The position numbers were made by a program, and so were the translations under genes. The notes below the pieces were generated by a model, which had not been told where the DNA came from, did no database searches, and saw only the letters and a program-made list of their open reading frames with translations. Below are positions 1 through 8,518 of a DNA stretch of 64,000 nucleotides, piece by piece. The stretch spans positions 1-64,000 of the forward strand of contig JAFXHU010000034.1 in NCBI GenBank assembly GCA_017533565.1, written 5' to 3'. This stretch comes from Clostridia bacterium (GTDB taxonomy: Bacteria; Bacillota; Clostridia; Oscillospirales; CAG-272). Positions within the stretch are counted from its first letter, which is position 1, and each line of letters starts with the position of its first letter.

Positions 1-28
1 CATGTTACATGCTTGGGGATATAAAACT

Positions 29-59
29 TGCATCTGAATGGTTGGACCGTTCAGATGCA
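29..59. repeat. Strong inverted repeat near window edge
   Basis: Arms at 29-41 and 47-59 form a 13-bp stem with one G-T pair around a 5-base loop. No run of T follows, so it does not look like an ordinary terminator. It lies upstream of the oppF reading frame in sequence where no frame looks convincingly coding. It could be the end of an upstream transcript, a regulatory hairpin or a contig-edge artefact. Confidence 0.4.
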
Positions 60-213
60 GATAACAGACTGCCGCTTTCGGATGGTCTGAGAAAACCCAA
101 GCGATACGGACACGGAGCCGTCGGCTTGCGAGGAGGGTGCCGCATACGAATACGACGACGAGGCAATTGCCGCCGAATACGCCGCAAAGCGCGAGGCGCA
201 AAGGGCGGAGGAT

Positions 214-1203
214 ATGGCAAAGCCGTTTGACCCCGAGGCAATCCTTGAGGTAAGGCATCTTCGCAAGTGCTTCCCTCTCAAAAAATCGCTTACGGGCAAG
301 GTGCTTTCCGAGCTTGTGGCGGTTGACGACGTTTCCTTTACGCTTCGGGCGGGAGAGACGCTCGGTATCGTTGGCGAGTCGGGCTGCGGAAAGACTACGC
401 TTGGACGCGCGATTTTGAAGCTGCACCAGCCGACCGACGGAAAAATCGTATTTATGGGAGAGGATATAACGAATTATACCTCCGTACAAATGCGCGAAAT
501 TCGCAAAAAAATGCAGATAATTTTCCAAGACCCGTATTCCTCCCTCCCCCCGAGAAGCACGGTTGGAGATATTCTCTCCGAGCCTGTAAGGGTTCATAAC
601 ATCGTGCCGAAGGACGAGGTAAAGGATTACGTGCTTAACCTTATGGAGAGGTGCGGTCTTCGCGATTATTATTACGAGAGATACCCGCACGAGTTTTCGG
701 GCGGTCAAAGACAGCGCATTTGCATTGCGCGCGCGCTTTCGGTCAATCCCTCGCTCGTAATTTGCGACGAGCCCGTATCCGCGCTCGACGTTTCGATACA
801 GGCGCAGATAATCAACCTTCTTAAGGAATTGCAAAGGGATATGAACCTTACCTACGTGTTTATTTCGCACGACCTTTCGGTGGTAAAGTTCATCTCCGAC
901 AGGATAGGTGTAATGTACCTCGGCTCTATGGTGGAGTTTGGAAACAAAAAAGATATTTTCGACAACCCCATACACCCCTATACGAAGGCGCTTTTCTCCG
1001 CAATTCCCAACCCAAATCCCGACGTAAAGATGGAGAGAATTCAGCTTTCGGGAGATATTCCCTCCCCCGCAAATCCTCCGAAGGGCTGTCGCTTCCACAC
1101 GAGATGCCCGTATGCAAAGGAGATTTGCAAGCATATTCCGCCCGAGTATAAGGAGTACGAGGAGGGGCATTTCGCCGCCTGCCACCTTCTTAACGAGGAG
1201 TAA
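214..1203 (+). CDS. oppF: Oligopeptide/dipeptide ABC transporter ATP-binding protein (OppF/DppF)
   Basis: This is the cytoplasmic ATPase that powers peptide import with two permeases, a second ATPase and a binding protein. Visible are the Walker A motif GESGCGKTT (residues 54-62), the signature FSGGQRQ (161-167), Walker B LVICDEP (181-187) and the switch His in FISHD (219). The C-terminal peptide-transporter extension follows (NPIHPYTKALF), with four Cys (about 292, 298, 305, 323) of the kind that bind an iron-sulfur cluster in some OppD/DppD proteins. At 329 residues it is a normal length. The start is uncertain: GGAGG sits only 2 bases before this ATG, and the frame stays open and coding-like upstream to about position 100 without a start codon. 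The N-terminus may therefore be longer. The partner genes lie outside the window. Confidence 0.93.
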   Translation: MAKPFDPEAILEVRHLRKCFPLKKSLTGKVLSELVAVDDVSFTLRAGETLGIVGESGCGKTTLGRAILKLHQPTDGKIVFMGEDITNYTSVQMREIRKKMQIIFQDPYSSLPPRSTVGDILSEPVRVHNIVPKDEVKDYVLNLMERCGLRDYYYERYPHEFSGGQRQRICIARALSVNPSLVICDEPVSALDVSIQAQIINLLKELQRDMNLTYVFISHDLSVVKFISDRIGVMYLGSMVEFGNKKDIFDNPIHPYTKALFSAIPNPNPDVKMERIQLSGDIPSPANPPKGCRFHTRCPYAKEICKHIPPEYKEYEEGHFAACHLLNEE

Positions 1204-1205
1204 GA

Positions 1206-1451
1206 ATGAGCAAAAAGGGAAAAAGCAAAAGAAAAAAGGAAAAGGTAAGGTATATCGACGACGGACGGACAATTGCGGATATGTCGGGTGTCAGCTCCGC
1301 AAGATATACACGGCGCGACGGTCAGCCGCGTGCCTCGCTTAAGGCACAGTGGAAAACCTACTGCGCGGCGGTGAGAATGATGTTCGTTCCGATGCTCGTC
1401 GTGCTTGGTATAATAACTCTCGCGTTTTTGATTACCTACGTTCTTTTGTAA
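1206..1451 (+). CDS. Small basic membrane-anchored protein, unknown function
   Basis: An 81-residue protein starting 2 bases after oppF, so surely translated from the same message. The first 20 residues are almost all Lys, Arg, Ser and Gly. The last 25 or so (from about MFVPMLVVLG) form one hydrophobic helix ending in a very short tail. This predicts a cytoplasmic basic head anchored by a C-terminal membrane segment. No family motif is recognised. Its place at the end of a peptide-transporter operon suggests an accessory role, but that is inference from context only. A terminator follows at once. Confidence 0.7.
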   Translation: MSKKGKSKRKKEKVRYIDDGRTIADMSGVSSARYTRRDGQPRASLKAQWKTYCAAVRMMFVPMLVVLGIITLAFLITYVLL

Positions 1452-1477
1452 TAAAATAAAGCGTTTCAGCTTTCAAG

Positions 1478-1515
1478 GGACACGGCTCAAATTGAGCCGT
1501 GTCCTTCGTTTTTTC
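1478..1515 (+). terminator. Rho-independent terminator of the opp operon
   Basis: A 13-bp perfect inverted repeat (arms 1478-1490 and 1492-1504) is followed by a T-rich stretch at 1505-1514. It lies 27 bases after the small membrane protein gene. Confidence 0.9.
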
Positions 1516-1580
1516 GCGGATTTTGAGCCTTTTTAGCGAAGCCGTTTTGACGATGCGGGCGTTTTATTAAAAATACACTC

Positions 1581-1609
1581 TTGCTTTTTTTGTTCATTTA
1601 TGGTATTAT
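1581..1609 (+). promoter_or_regulatory. Sigma-A promoter for the acyltransferase gene
   Basis: TTGCTT (1581-1586), a 17-base spacer and TATTAT (1604-1609) lie 39 bases before the start codon. A Shine-Dalgarno sequence, GGAAGG, follows. Confidence 0.75.
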
Positions 1610-1648
1610 ACTCAAGGTAATTTAAAAATCCACTTTACGGAAGGCTAT

Positions 1649-2929
1649 ATGAAAAGAATAGAAAATATCGAGCCGAATTATAAAAATCCGAAAAAATACA
1701 AAACCGCGAAATATCCGATAAGACAGCCAATTTACCTCACCCAGCTTATACAGGTGCTATCGAAAATGATGCTTCTTAACAAGGATAAGCAGGTTGAGAA
1801 GGTTAATATGGAGGGGCTTAAGCCTCCGTTTATGCTCCTGTCAAATCACCAGGCGTTTTGCGATTTCGAGCTTGTTTCGCTCGGGACGTATCCGCTTCGT
1901 GTAAATAACGTCGTGAATATCGACGGCTACTACCGCCGCGCCTGGCTTCTCGAATGGATTGGAGCAATTTGCACGAGAAAGTTTACAACCGATTTCCACC
2001 TTGTAAAATCAATACGAAAGGTGCTTTCCCGCGGTGACGTTTTGTGTATGTACCCCGAGGCGAGATATTCCCCCTGCGGAGTTACCTCCTACCTGCCCGA
2101 GAGCCTTGGCGCGCTTGTAAAGATGTGCAAGGTGCCCGTTGTCGTTGCAAAGCACAGGGGTAATCACCTTCACGCCCCCGCATACAACATCAAGCAAAAA
2201 AGAAGGGTGCCGCACCGCACGACGATGACGAAGATACTCGACGCCGAGCAAATCAAAAAAATGTCGGTTGACGACATCAACGCACTCCTTCGCAAGCATT
2301 TTGAATACGACGACTACCGCTATTGGCAGGAAAGCGGCTTTAAAATCACCGAAGGCTATCGCGCGGAGGGTCTTGAAAAGGTGCTTTACAAATGCCCGAA
2401 ATGCAAATCCGAGGGCAAAATGGCAACGAGGGGTGCGGAGCTTTACTGCACCGAATGCGGTAAAAAATACACGCTCGGCGAGGACGGATTTTTGCGCGCA
2501 AACGAGGGCGAGACCGAGTTTTCGCACATTCCCGACTGGTTTAACTGGGAGCGAGAGTGCGTGCGCGAGGAGGTCAGGTCGGGCAGCTATCACTTCGAGG
2601 ACGCGGTTGACGTCCATTCAATGCCGAGAACGAATTCCTTCATACCGCTTGGCAATGCGACTCTCAACCACAGTATAACGGACGGCTTTATCCTTTCGGG
2701 CAGCTACCGCGGAAAGGAATACAGAATACAGCGCACGCCGCTTCAGACAAATTCGCTTCACGTGGAGTACGAGTTTCCGCATATAAAGCCGCTTGACTGT
2801 ATCGATATTTCAACAGAGGACGATTCCTTTTACTGCTATCCAACGAAGGCAAACGTGGCAACGAAGCTCGCATTTGCGACCGAGGAAATATACCTTTTGC
2901 ATTACGAAAGGACAAGAGAAAGAATTTAA
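1649..2929 (+). CDS. PlsC-type acyltransferase with zinc-ribbon extension
   Basis: The N-terminal half resembles 1-acylglycerol-3-phosphate acyltransferases, which move an acyl chain to lysophosphatidic acid at the membrane. The catalytic HX4D motif is present as H67-D72 (in NHQAFCD). A second block, YPEAR (135-139), replaces the usual EGTR-like motif. The C-terminal half is unusual: a four-Cys zinc ribbon (C249, C252, C267, C270) leads into about 150 residues of no recognised family. Ordinary PlsC proteins are 200-250 residues; this one has 426. The substrate is therefore uncertain. The start has the Shine-Dalgarno GGAAGG and its own promoter. The gene stands alone and converges on the permease gene. 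Confidence 0.75.
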   Translation: MKRIENIEPNYKNPKKYKTAKYPIRQPIYLTQLIQVLSKMMLLNKDKQVEKVNMEGLKPPFMLLSNHQAFCDFELVSLGTYPLRVNNVVNIDGYYRRAWLLEWIGAICTRKFTTDFHLVKSIRKVLSRGDVLCMYPEARYSPCGVTSYLPESLGALVKMCKVPVVVAKHRGNHLHAPAYNIKQKRRVPHRTTMTKILDAEQIKKMSVDDINALLRKHFEYDDYRYWQESGFKITEGYRAEGLEKVLYKCPKCKSEGKMATRGAELYCTECGKKYTLGEDGFLRANEGETEFSHIPDWFNWERECVREEVRSGSYHFEDAVDVHSMPRTNSFIPLGNATLNHSITDGFILSGSYRGKEYRIQRTPLQTNSLHVEYEFPHIKPLDCIDISTEDDSFYCYPTKANVATKLAFATEEIYLLHYERTRERI

Positions 2930-2931
2930 AA

Positions 2932-2966
2932 AAAGCACGGCTCAAGGAGAGCCGTGCTTTCTATTT
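2932..2966. terminator. Bidirectional terminator between convergent genes
   Basis: A 12-bp perfect stem (2932-2943 and 2949-2960) with a 5-base loop is flanked by A-rich sequence on the left and T-rich sequence on the right. It can serve the plus-strand acyltransferase and the minus-strand permease. Confidence 0.88.
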
Positions 2967-3000
2967 GCATCGCGGTGGAAAACCGCGAAAATCGGTTAGC

Positions 3001-4416
3001 TTATTCCTCCGCGGAGGTGTCGGCGGATGTGGCGTGAGCGTTCCTTTTGTGGTAGAAATAGAGCGCAGCACCTACCGCCATAACGATAACGAATACGATA
3101 AGATACCAAACGTTACCAATCTTGTGACGGAAGATGGATGCCGCAACCATTATTCCCGCGCCAACGATGGAGAGAATGGGAAGAACGAAGCGGAAGAAGG
3201 GGTTAAGCTCCTTTTCCTTTATCATAAAGCTTACAAGAATGGGAACGTAGATGGGGTAAATCGTGATAATCGGAAGCTCCGAGGAGTCGAAGGCGTAGCT
3301 TCCGAACCAGCCAAAGAACTGTCCGCCGATAAAGTATGCCATCCAAACGGCGCAAAGGAGGAGACCGAGTGCGGCGGAGTTGTGCGGCATATTGGTGGAT
3401 TTATCGATATTGGCGAAGGTTTTGGGGCTTAAGCCCTCTCCGCGTGCGGCAAGCGAATACACGCCGCGTGTGGATGCAACCATAAGACCGTTAAGAGTGC
3501 CAAGACAGGAGAAGATGATGAAGAAATTGATAACCGTCGCAACGACGTTTCCGAAGAAGTTGAAGGCAGCGGTAGTACCCTCCGCCATAAGGGTTTCGGT
3601 TTTACCGAGTCCGAGAACGCCGATATAGTAAAGGATATAGGTAGCCGCGATAATGATTGCACCGATAAAGAGCGCGATGGGAAGATTGCGCTTTGAGTCC
3701 TTGATTTCGGCGTTGATTGCAGTTGCGATAATCCAGCCCTCGTAAGCAAAGGCGGTGCAGCAGACGGCGGCAAACATACCGTTGCCAAGAGGCTGTCCCG
3801 TGATTTCAAGAGCCTGCTTTATAGAGTCGCCAACATTGAAGTTTTCAACGAGAGTGCCGTTGACAAGACCGATAACCGTACCAACGAGTGCGATAAAGAC
3901 GAGGGGCACGAATTTGATTACCGTGGTGGAAACCTGTATCTTACCCGCAAGCTTCGGCGCGATGGTGTTGATAAAGTACATAAGAACGAGGTAGAATGCC
4001 GCGATTGCGATACATTCGGGACCCATAAGCGCACGCTCGGAAACCGAGGATTCGCCAAAAACGGCAACGATGGTGTAGCGGGCGGAAACCCAGGCAAGCA
4101 CGCCCGTCATTGCGGGGTAGTAAATCATTGACAAAAACCAACCGACAAAGTAGGCGTAGGTTTTTCCGCAGAGTGCCTCCGCATAGTCAACGACGCCGTT
4201 AACTCTTTCGTATTTGGTTGCCATTACGGCAAAGGTGGAGGCAAGCACAATCATAATTGCACCTCCGATAATCCAAGCGAGTATTCCGTCGAGGGCGTTT
4301 CCGTTCGTTTCCTTCAAGACGTCCTGTGCCTTAAAGAATACGCCCGAGCCGATAACGATACCGACTACCATACATACAGCCGTAAACAGACCGTATTTTT
4401 TCTTTAACTGTTCCAT
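3001..4416 (-). CDS. APC-family amino acid permease
   Basis: A 471-residue integral membrane protein with about 12 hydrophobic segments. It opens with the typical helix-1 motif GIVIGSGVFF (about residues 19-28), where APC transporters bind the substrate carboxylate through an unwound glycine-rich turn. Such proteins carry amino acids by exchange or proton symport. The exact amino acid cannot be told from sequence; the layout is closest to the LAT-type exchanger branch. The start has the Shine-Dalgarno AGGAAAGG. The region between this gene and queG holds an 18-bp palindrome that may regulate it. Confidence 0.88.
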   Translation of the reverse strand: MEQLKKKYGLFTAVCMVVGIVIGSGVFFKAQDVLKETNGNALDGILAWIIGGAIMIVLASTFAVMATKYERVNGVVDYAEALCGKTYAYFVGWFLSMIYYPAMTGVLAWVSARYTIVAVFGESSVSERALMGPECIAIAAFYLVLMYFINTIAPKLAGKIQVSTTVIKFVPLVFIALVGTVIGLVNGTLVENFNVGDSIKQALEITGQPLGNGMFAAVCCTAFAYEGWIIATAINAEIKDSKRNLPIALFIGAIIIAATYILYYIGVLGLGKTETLMAEGTTAAFNFFGNVVATVINFFIIFSCLGTLNGLMVASTRGVYSLAARGEGLSPKTFANIDKSTNMPHNSAALGLLLCAVWMAYFIGGQFFGWFGSYAFDSSELPIITIYPIYVPILVSFMIKEKELNPFFRFVLPILSIVGAGIMVAASIFRHKIGNVWYLIVFVIVMAVGAALYFYHKRNAHATSADTSAEE

Positions 4417-4451
4417 TGTTTTTCCTTTCCTCTATTTAATGTTTCTATGAA

Positions 4452-4469
4452 TGTAAATAACAGTTTACA
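4452..4469. promoter_or_regulatory. Palindromic operator-like site
   Basis: TGTAAA and TTTACA form a perfect inverted repeat around 6 bases. It lies 36 bases upstream of the permease start codon. It resembles sites at 47363-47379 and 62716-62732, though its centre differs. Confidence 0.45.
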
Positions 4470-4473
4470 AAAT

Positions 4474-5286
4474 TTAATTATTTTCCGCCAGTATTTCAAG
4501 ATTTCGTTCTACCGTTTTTCTCCCTCTCCAGGCGAAGGCGCGGCGGGAAAACTCGACACGGGTCATACCTTTTATTATATCGAGGGTTAATTCGGGGATA
4601 CGCTCGCGGTAAAAAAAGGAAACGGGAGTTAGCTTTGGGGCTTTGTTATAAGGACAGACCGACTGGCACATATCGCACCCCCAAGCGGTGTTGTATTTTT
4701 GCATAAGCGCCTTCTCTTCCGAGGTTAAATCGCCCTTTCTTTGAGTTACGGCGGAGAGGCAGTCCGCCCCCTCCCCGCGGAGTATGCCCGTGGGGCAGGC
4801 GCGCTTACACGCACCGCAGTGATAGCACCGTGCGGGCGGGGCGGGAGATATAGCACCGAGAATTTCGGGGTCGATATCGGTAAGCAGGTCGCCGATAAAA
4901 ACGTAAGAGCCGTATTCGGGATTTATTATAAGCCCGTTATCCCCGCGAATACCGAGTCCCGAGATAAGTGCGGCGCCAACCTCGTCAATAGGGCTGTGGT
5001 CGCCGTAGCCGACAAAATGCGCCGTCGGGTGCTTTTCCTTCAACCGCTCGGCAAGCCCCTCCGCAATCTCACGGAGTATAATATGATAGTCAAGCGAGGC
5101 GGCGTAGCGCGAGAGATTGACAGCTTCACCCGCGTAATAGGGGACGAGAAACACAACGACGCTTTTCGGCTCAAAATCAAGCGAGAGCCGAAGCCTTTCG
5201 TTAATCTCGCGGCAATCCGAGTATTTCAGGACGGAAAAGTATTCGATACCGACGCTGCCGAAATATTCGCGCAATATACCGTTCAT
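4474..5286 (-). CDS. queG: Epoxyqueuosine reductase, QueG-like
   Basis: QueG removes the epoxide oxygen from epoxyqueuosine, the last step in making queuosine at tRNA position 34. It uses a cobalamin and two [4Fe-4S] clusters. Both Cys sets are visible: CYHCGACKRACP (about residues 154-165, with C176) and CDMCQSVCP (204-212). The closing segment RAFAWRGRKTVERN is typical of the family. At 270 residues it is shorter than the E. coli protein (379), like many clostridial versions. The start at 5286 is chosen over a longer frame because GGAGGG sits 4 bases before it. A preQ1 transporter gene lies 5 kb away, which fits a queuosine-using organism. Confidence 0.8.
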   Translation of the reverse strand: MNGILREYFGSVGIEYFSVLKYSDCREINERLRLSLDFEPKSVVVFLVPYYAGEAVNLSRYAASLDYHIILREIAEGLAERLKEKHPTAHFVGYGDHSPIDEVGAALISGLGIRGDNGLIINPEYGSYVFIGDLLTDIDPEILGAISPAPPARCYHCGACKRACPTGILRGEGADCLSAVTQRKGDLTSEEKALMQKYNTAWGCDMCQSVCPYNKAPKLTPVSFFYRERIPELTLDIIKGMTRVEFSRRAFAWRGRKTVERNLEILAENN

Positions 5287-5415
5287 TTTCCCTCCCCGAA
5301 AAAATAAATATAGTTCATTATACCGCATTTTGTCAAGGAATGCAAGTATTTTTTTATTTTCACCCTATTTTTGTGCGAATATTTCGTTAGGCTCGGTATA
5401 TATTTTGGCTTTTTA

Positions 5416-5444
5416 TTGACTTTTTCGCGCGCGTATAGTATAAT
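5416..5444 (+). promoter_or_regulatory. Sigma-A promoter of the plsY-tsaEB-rpiB operon
   Basis: TTGACT (5416-5421), 17 bases and TATAAT (5439-5444), 34 bases before the plsY start. The fit to consensus is close. Confidence 0.9.
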
Positions 5445-5478
5445 GATATTCGTAATATTATGCTTTACGGAGAGTTAT

Positions 5479-6204
5479 ATGAGTATAGCTGAATTTAATG
5501 CGGGGGGACTTATCTCTCTTTTCTCCTCGCAAAACGAATTTTGGTATTTTGCATTTTTGTTTTTGGTTTTGCTTGCCTCCTACCTTCTCGGAAGCCTTAA
5601 CAGCGCGATTATCGTGTCAAGGCTGCTTTACGGGGAGGACGTAAGGACGAAGGGCAGCGGCAACGCGGGTCTTACGAATATGCTTCGCGTTTACGGAAAA
5701 AAGGCGGCAATTCTTACCCTTCTTGGCGATTTGTCGAAGACTGTTATCTCGGTGGGTATTGCGGGAGTTGTTTTCGGCTTCGGCTACTTTAAGGGAATGT
5801 CGCTTAACTTTATTCTTTACGCGGCGGGGCTTTTCGCTGTCATAGGACACATTTTCCCCTGCTACTACCGCTTCAAGGGCGGAAAGGGCGTGCTTGTTAC
5901 CTCTACTATGGCGCTTATTCTCACCCCTCTTGCCTTTCTTGCGCTTTTGCTTTTATTCGTTTTGATAGTTGCCGTTTCGAAATACGTTTCGCTCGGCTCG
6001 GTTTCGGTTGCGGTGCTTTATCCCGTGGTGCTTGACTTTTATTACAGAGCGTTTTTGCACAACTATCCCGACGGTCTTGTGCTTCTTTGCTCTATGATTT
6101 TGGCAATACTCATAGTTTGGTGTCACAGAGAGAACCTTAAGCGCATAGGAAACAGAACGGAAAACAAGCTTTCCTTCGGAAAAAAGAAAAACGATGAGGA
6201 ATGA
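5479..6204 (+). CDS. plsY: Acyl-phosphate:glycerol-3-phosphate acyltransferase PlsY
   Basis: PlsY is a membrane enzyme that puts the first acyl chain on glycerol-3-phosphate, using acyl-phosphate, at the start of phospholipid synthesis. The three family motifs are visible: SGNAGLTNMLR, FKGGKGV (for acyl-phosphate binding) and a hydrophobic C-terminal block with an Asn/Arg-rich end. Five or so membrane segments are seen. The 241-residue protein has a roughly 20-residue N-terminal addition before the first helix. The start at 5479 has GGAGAG 5 bases upstream; a longer frame from 5371 begins before the promoter and is rejected. It overlaps the next gene by 11 bases. Confidence 0.93.
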   Translation: MSIAEFNAGGLISLFSSQNEFWYFAFLFLVLLASYLLGSLNSAIIVSRLLYGEDVRTKGSGNAGLTNMLRVYGKKAAILTLLGDLSKTVISVGIAGVVFGFGYFKGMSLNFILYAAGLFAVIGHIFPCYYRFKGGKGVLVTSTMALILTPLAFLALLLLFVLIVAVSKYVSLGSVSVAVLYPVVLDFYYRAFLHNYPDGLVLLCSMILAILIVWCHRENLKRIGNRTENKLSFGKKKNDEE

Positions 6205-7378
6205 TTTTTTAAACGCGGTTATGCTCGCGGCGAGGTGCGAGGTTATAAAAAAGCTTATCTTCTCCCGCCCCGAAAAAAGCGAGATAACGAAGGTATCCGC
6301 ACGGCTTTGCGCGCACAGGGGTAAGAGCATTATTCAGCTTGAATATTCGCTTCCCGGGAATACGGTAAGTCACAAAAACCTCTCCTTAAACGAGGCACAG
6401 GGCGAGATTGCCTCGCTTCTTTCGGAATACAGGCAGGCAAACCTCATTACCACCCTCGGCGAGGCGGAATGGCATATTTCAAGGGGTGGCAAGGAGGCTC
6501 TGCTCGGCGTTGATAAGCTGCTTCGCAGGCTTCGCGGCGACTCCCCCGCATTTGAAAGCGCGATACAGTCGCTCGACAACAAAAAGGAATATATGCTTTC
6601 GGGTGCGGAGGATTTCCTCATTGCGCTCGGTATTTCGGACAAAACGGGGCGCGTACACGACAAAAAGCAATCGAAGTTTAGACAAATCAACCGCTTTTTG
6701 GAGCTTATAGAGGATATTTATCCGCGGCTAAAGCCCGAGGGTGAGCTGATTATATACGACCTTTGCTGCGGAAAGAGCTACCTTTCCTTTGCGGTTTATC
6801 ACTATTTCACAGCGATAAAGGGACGGCAGATTAAAATGCTCGGCATCGACCTTAAGCGCGACGTGATTTTGTGGTGCGAGGAGCTTGCGGCAAAGCTTTC
6901 CTACACGGGTATGAGCTTTAGGGTCGGTGATATAAGGACAAGCACGCCGACGGATACAGCTCCCGATATGGTTATTTCGCTTCACGCCTGCGACGTTGCG
7001 ACGGATATCGTGCTTGACCACGCGACGGCACTCGGTGCGGGGATTATACTTTCCACCCCCTGCTGTCACAGATACATAAACGGCAAAATCACGCAGCCCG
7101 CGCTTTCCTTTATAACCGAATATCCGAAGCTTTCGGGCAAGCTTGGCGAGGTCGTTACCGATGCGATACGGCTTGCGAGGCTTTCGGCGGCGGGCTATGC
7201 GGTAACGGCAATAGAGCTTGTTGACCCCGACGATACACCGAAAAACACCCTGCTTCGCGCGATAAGGGAAAAGGGTCTTTCGGACGGGGAGCTTTCGGCT
7301 CGCAGACAAAAATACGATGCAATTCTCACCTTTTTGCTCGGTGAGGATAAAGAAAATTATTTAAAGGAAATCAAATGA
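6194..7378 (+). CDS. SAM-dependent methyltransferase (Methyltransf_32-like)
   Basis: A 394-residue protein. Residues about 185-330 form a Rossmann methyltransferase domain: YDLCCGKSYLSF is the SAM-binding loop, LGIDLKRD holds the acidic ribose-binding residue, and SLHACD and STPCCH follow. This C-x2-H pattern is typical of the GSTCD/METTL25-like group, for which RNA substrates have been suggested. The N-terminal 180 residues have no recognised fold. The target is unknown. It overlaps plsY by 11 bases and tsaE by 4, so it is translationally coupled to both. Sitting beside tsaE and tsaB it might modify tRNA, but that is inference. Confidence 0.75.
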   Translation: MRNDFLNAVMLAARCEVIKKLIFSRPEKSEITKVSARLCAHRGKSIIQLEYSLPGNTVSHKNLSLNEAQGEIASLLSEYRQANLITTLGEAEWHISRGGKEALLGVDKLLRRLRGDSPAFESAIQSLDNKKEYMLSGAEDFLIALGISDKTGRVHDKKQSKFRQINRFLELIEDIYPRLKPEGELIIYDLCCGKSYLSFAVYHYFTAIKGRQIKMLGIDLKRDVILWCEELAAKLSYTGMSFRVGDIRTSTPTDTAPDMVISLHACDVATDIVLDHATALGAGIILSTPCCHRYINGKITQPALSFITEYPKLSGKLGEVVTDAIRLARLSAAGYAVTAIELVDPDDTPKNTLLRAIREKGLSDGELSARRQKYDAILTFLLGEDKENYLKEIK

Positions 7379-7824
7379 TTTACGAAGTCAAAAACGACCT
7401 TGAAACCGAGGCGCTCGGCAGACGGCTTGCCGCCTATTTTGACGGCAGGGGTATTTCTTCCGCTTTCATTGCGATGCGCGGCGAAATGGGCGTCGGTAAA
7501 ACGGTATTTACGCGAGGCTTTGCCTCCCATTTCGGAATCAAGGGTGTAAAAAGCCCGACCTACACGGTTGTAAACGAGTATCGCGGGCGGGTAAAAATAT
7601 ACCATTTCGACCTTTACCGAATCGGTGATGCGGACGACCTCGTTTCGGTTGGCTACGACGATTACGTTGCCGACGAGGCGTTTTGCATTTGCGAATGGTC
7701 GGAGCGAATCCCCGAGGAAATCCCCGAGGATGCCGTTTTCGTCAGCATACGCCGAGTTGAGGGCGATGACGGAGCGAAAATAATTGAAATAAACGGAGCT
7801 TTCGATGAAGATACTTGCATTTGA
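7375..7824 (+). CDS. tsaE: tRNA threonylcarbamoyladenosine synthesis ATPase TsaE
   Basis: TsaE is the small ATPase that cycles the TsaB-TsaD complex while it makes t6A37 on tRNAs reading ANN codons. The 149-residue protein has the Walker A loop GEMGVGKT (residues 36-43), SPTYTVVNEY and HFDLYR, and the family signature CEWSERIPE. It starts in an ATGA overlap with the methyltransferase and overlaps tsaB by 20 bases. TsaD is not in this window. Confidence 0.93.
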   Translation: MIYEVKNDLETEALGRRLAAYFDGRGISSAFIAMRGEMGVGKTVFTRGFASHFGIKGVKSPTYTVVNEYRGRVKIYHFDLYRIGDADDLVSVGYDDYVADEAFCICEWSERIPEEIPEDAVFVSIRRVEGDDGAKIIEINGAFDEDTCI

Positions 7825-8515
7825 CTCTACGGCGCGCGCGGCATCGGTTGCGGTGCTGGAGGACTGTCGCCTTCTCGGACAGTATAACATAGACAACGGC
7901 TTTACGCACAGCGAGCTTTTGCTCCCGATGGCGGAAAATCTTTTGAAATCACTCGGTATGGATATATCCGAGATAGAGCTTTTTGCCGCGGCGGTCGGTC
8001 CCGGCTCGTTTACGGGGGTAAGAATCGGTGCGGCACTCGTAAAGGGGCTTGCCTTCGGGCGGGATATTCCCTGCGTTGAGGTTTCGACGCTTCGCGCGCT
8101 TGCCGAAAATTTGGCGGGCACAGAGGGATATATTATTTCCGCGATGGACGCACGAAGGGCGCAGGTTTACACGGCGACCTTCTCCTCCTCGGGCGAGGAA
8201 ATCAAGCGGCTTTGCGAGGACAGGGCTATGCCGATTTCGGAGCTTTCAAGCGAGCTTTCCCGCCTGAAGGGCGAGGTTTACGTGGTCGGCGATGCGTATA
8301 ATTCGGTTTATTCCGCGCTAAAGCGTGCGGGTGTTAACGTAAAAAGCACGCCCCCGCTTTCAAGAGGCGGAAGCGCGTATTCTATCGGGCGCGTTGCTTA
8401 CGGGATATACCGTGCGGGCGGCGCTGTAAGCGACAGGGAGCTTTCCCCGAAATATCTCCGTATGCCGCAGGCGGAGCGCGAAAGACTTGAAAAACTTAAC
8501 AAAGGCGAGGTGTAA
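7805..8515 (+). CDS. tsaB: tRNA threonylcarbamoyladenosine synthesis protein TsaB
   Basis: TsaB is an ASKHA-fold, actin-like partner that pairs with TsaD for t6A37 formation. Seen are the opening strand ILAFDST, the THSELLLPM segment and GPGSFTGVRIG, all family hallmarks, followed by the MDARR block. Length is 236 residues, as usual. RimI, which often follows TsaB, is absent; rpiB starts 3 bases later instead. Confidence 0.92.
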   Translation: MKILAFDSTARAASVAVLEDCRLLGQYNIDNGFTHSELLLPMAENLLKSLGMDISEIELFAAAVGPGSFTGVRIGAALVKGLAFGRDIPCVEVSTLRALAENLAGTEGYIISAMDARRAQVYTATFSSSGEEIKRLCEDRAMPISELSSELSRLKGEVYVVGDAYNSVYSALKRAGVNVKSTPPLSRGGSAYSIGRVAYGIYRAGGAVSDRELSPKYLRMPQAERERLEKLNKGEV

Positions 8516-8518
8516 AAA

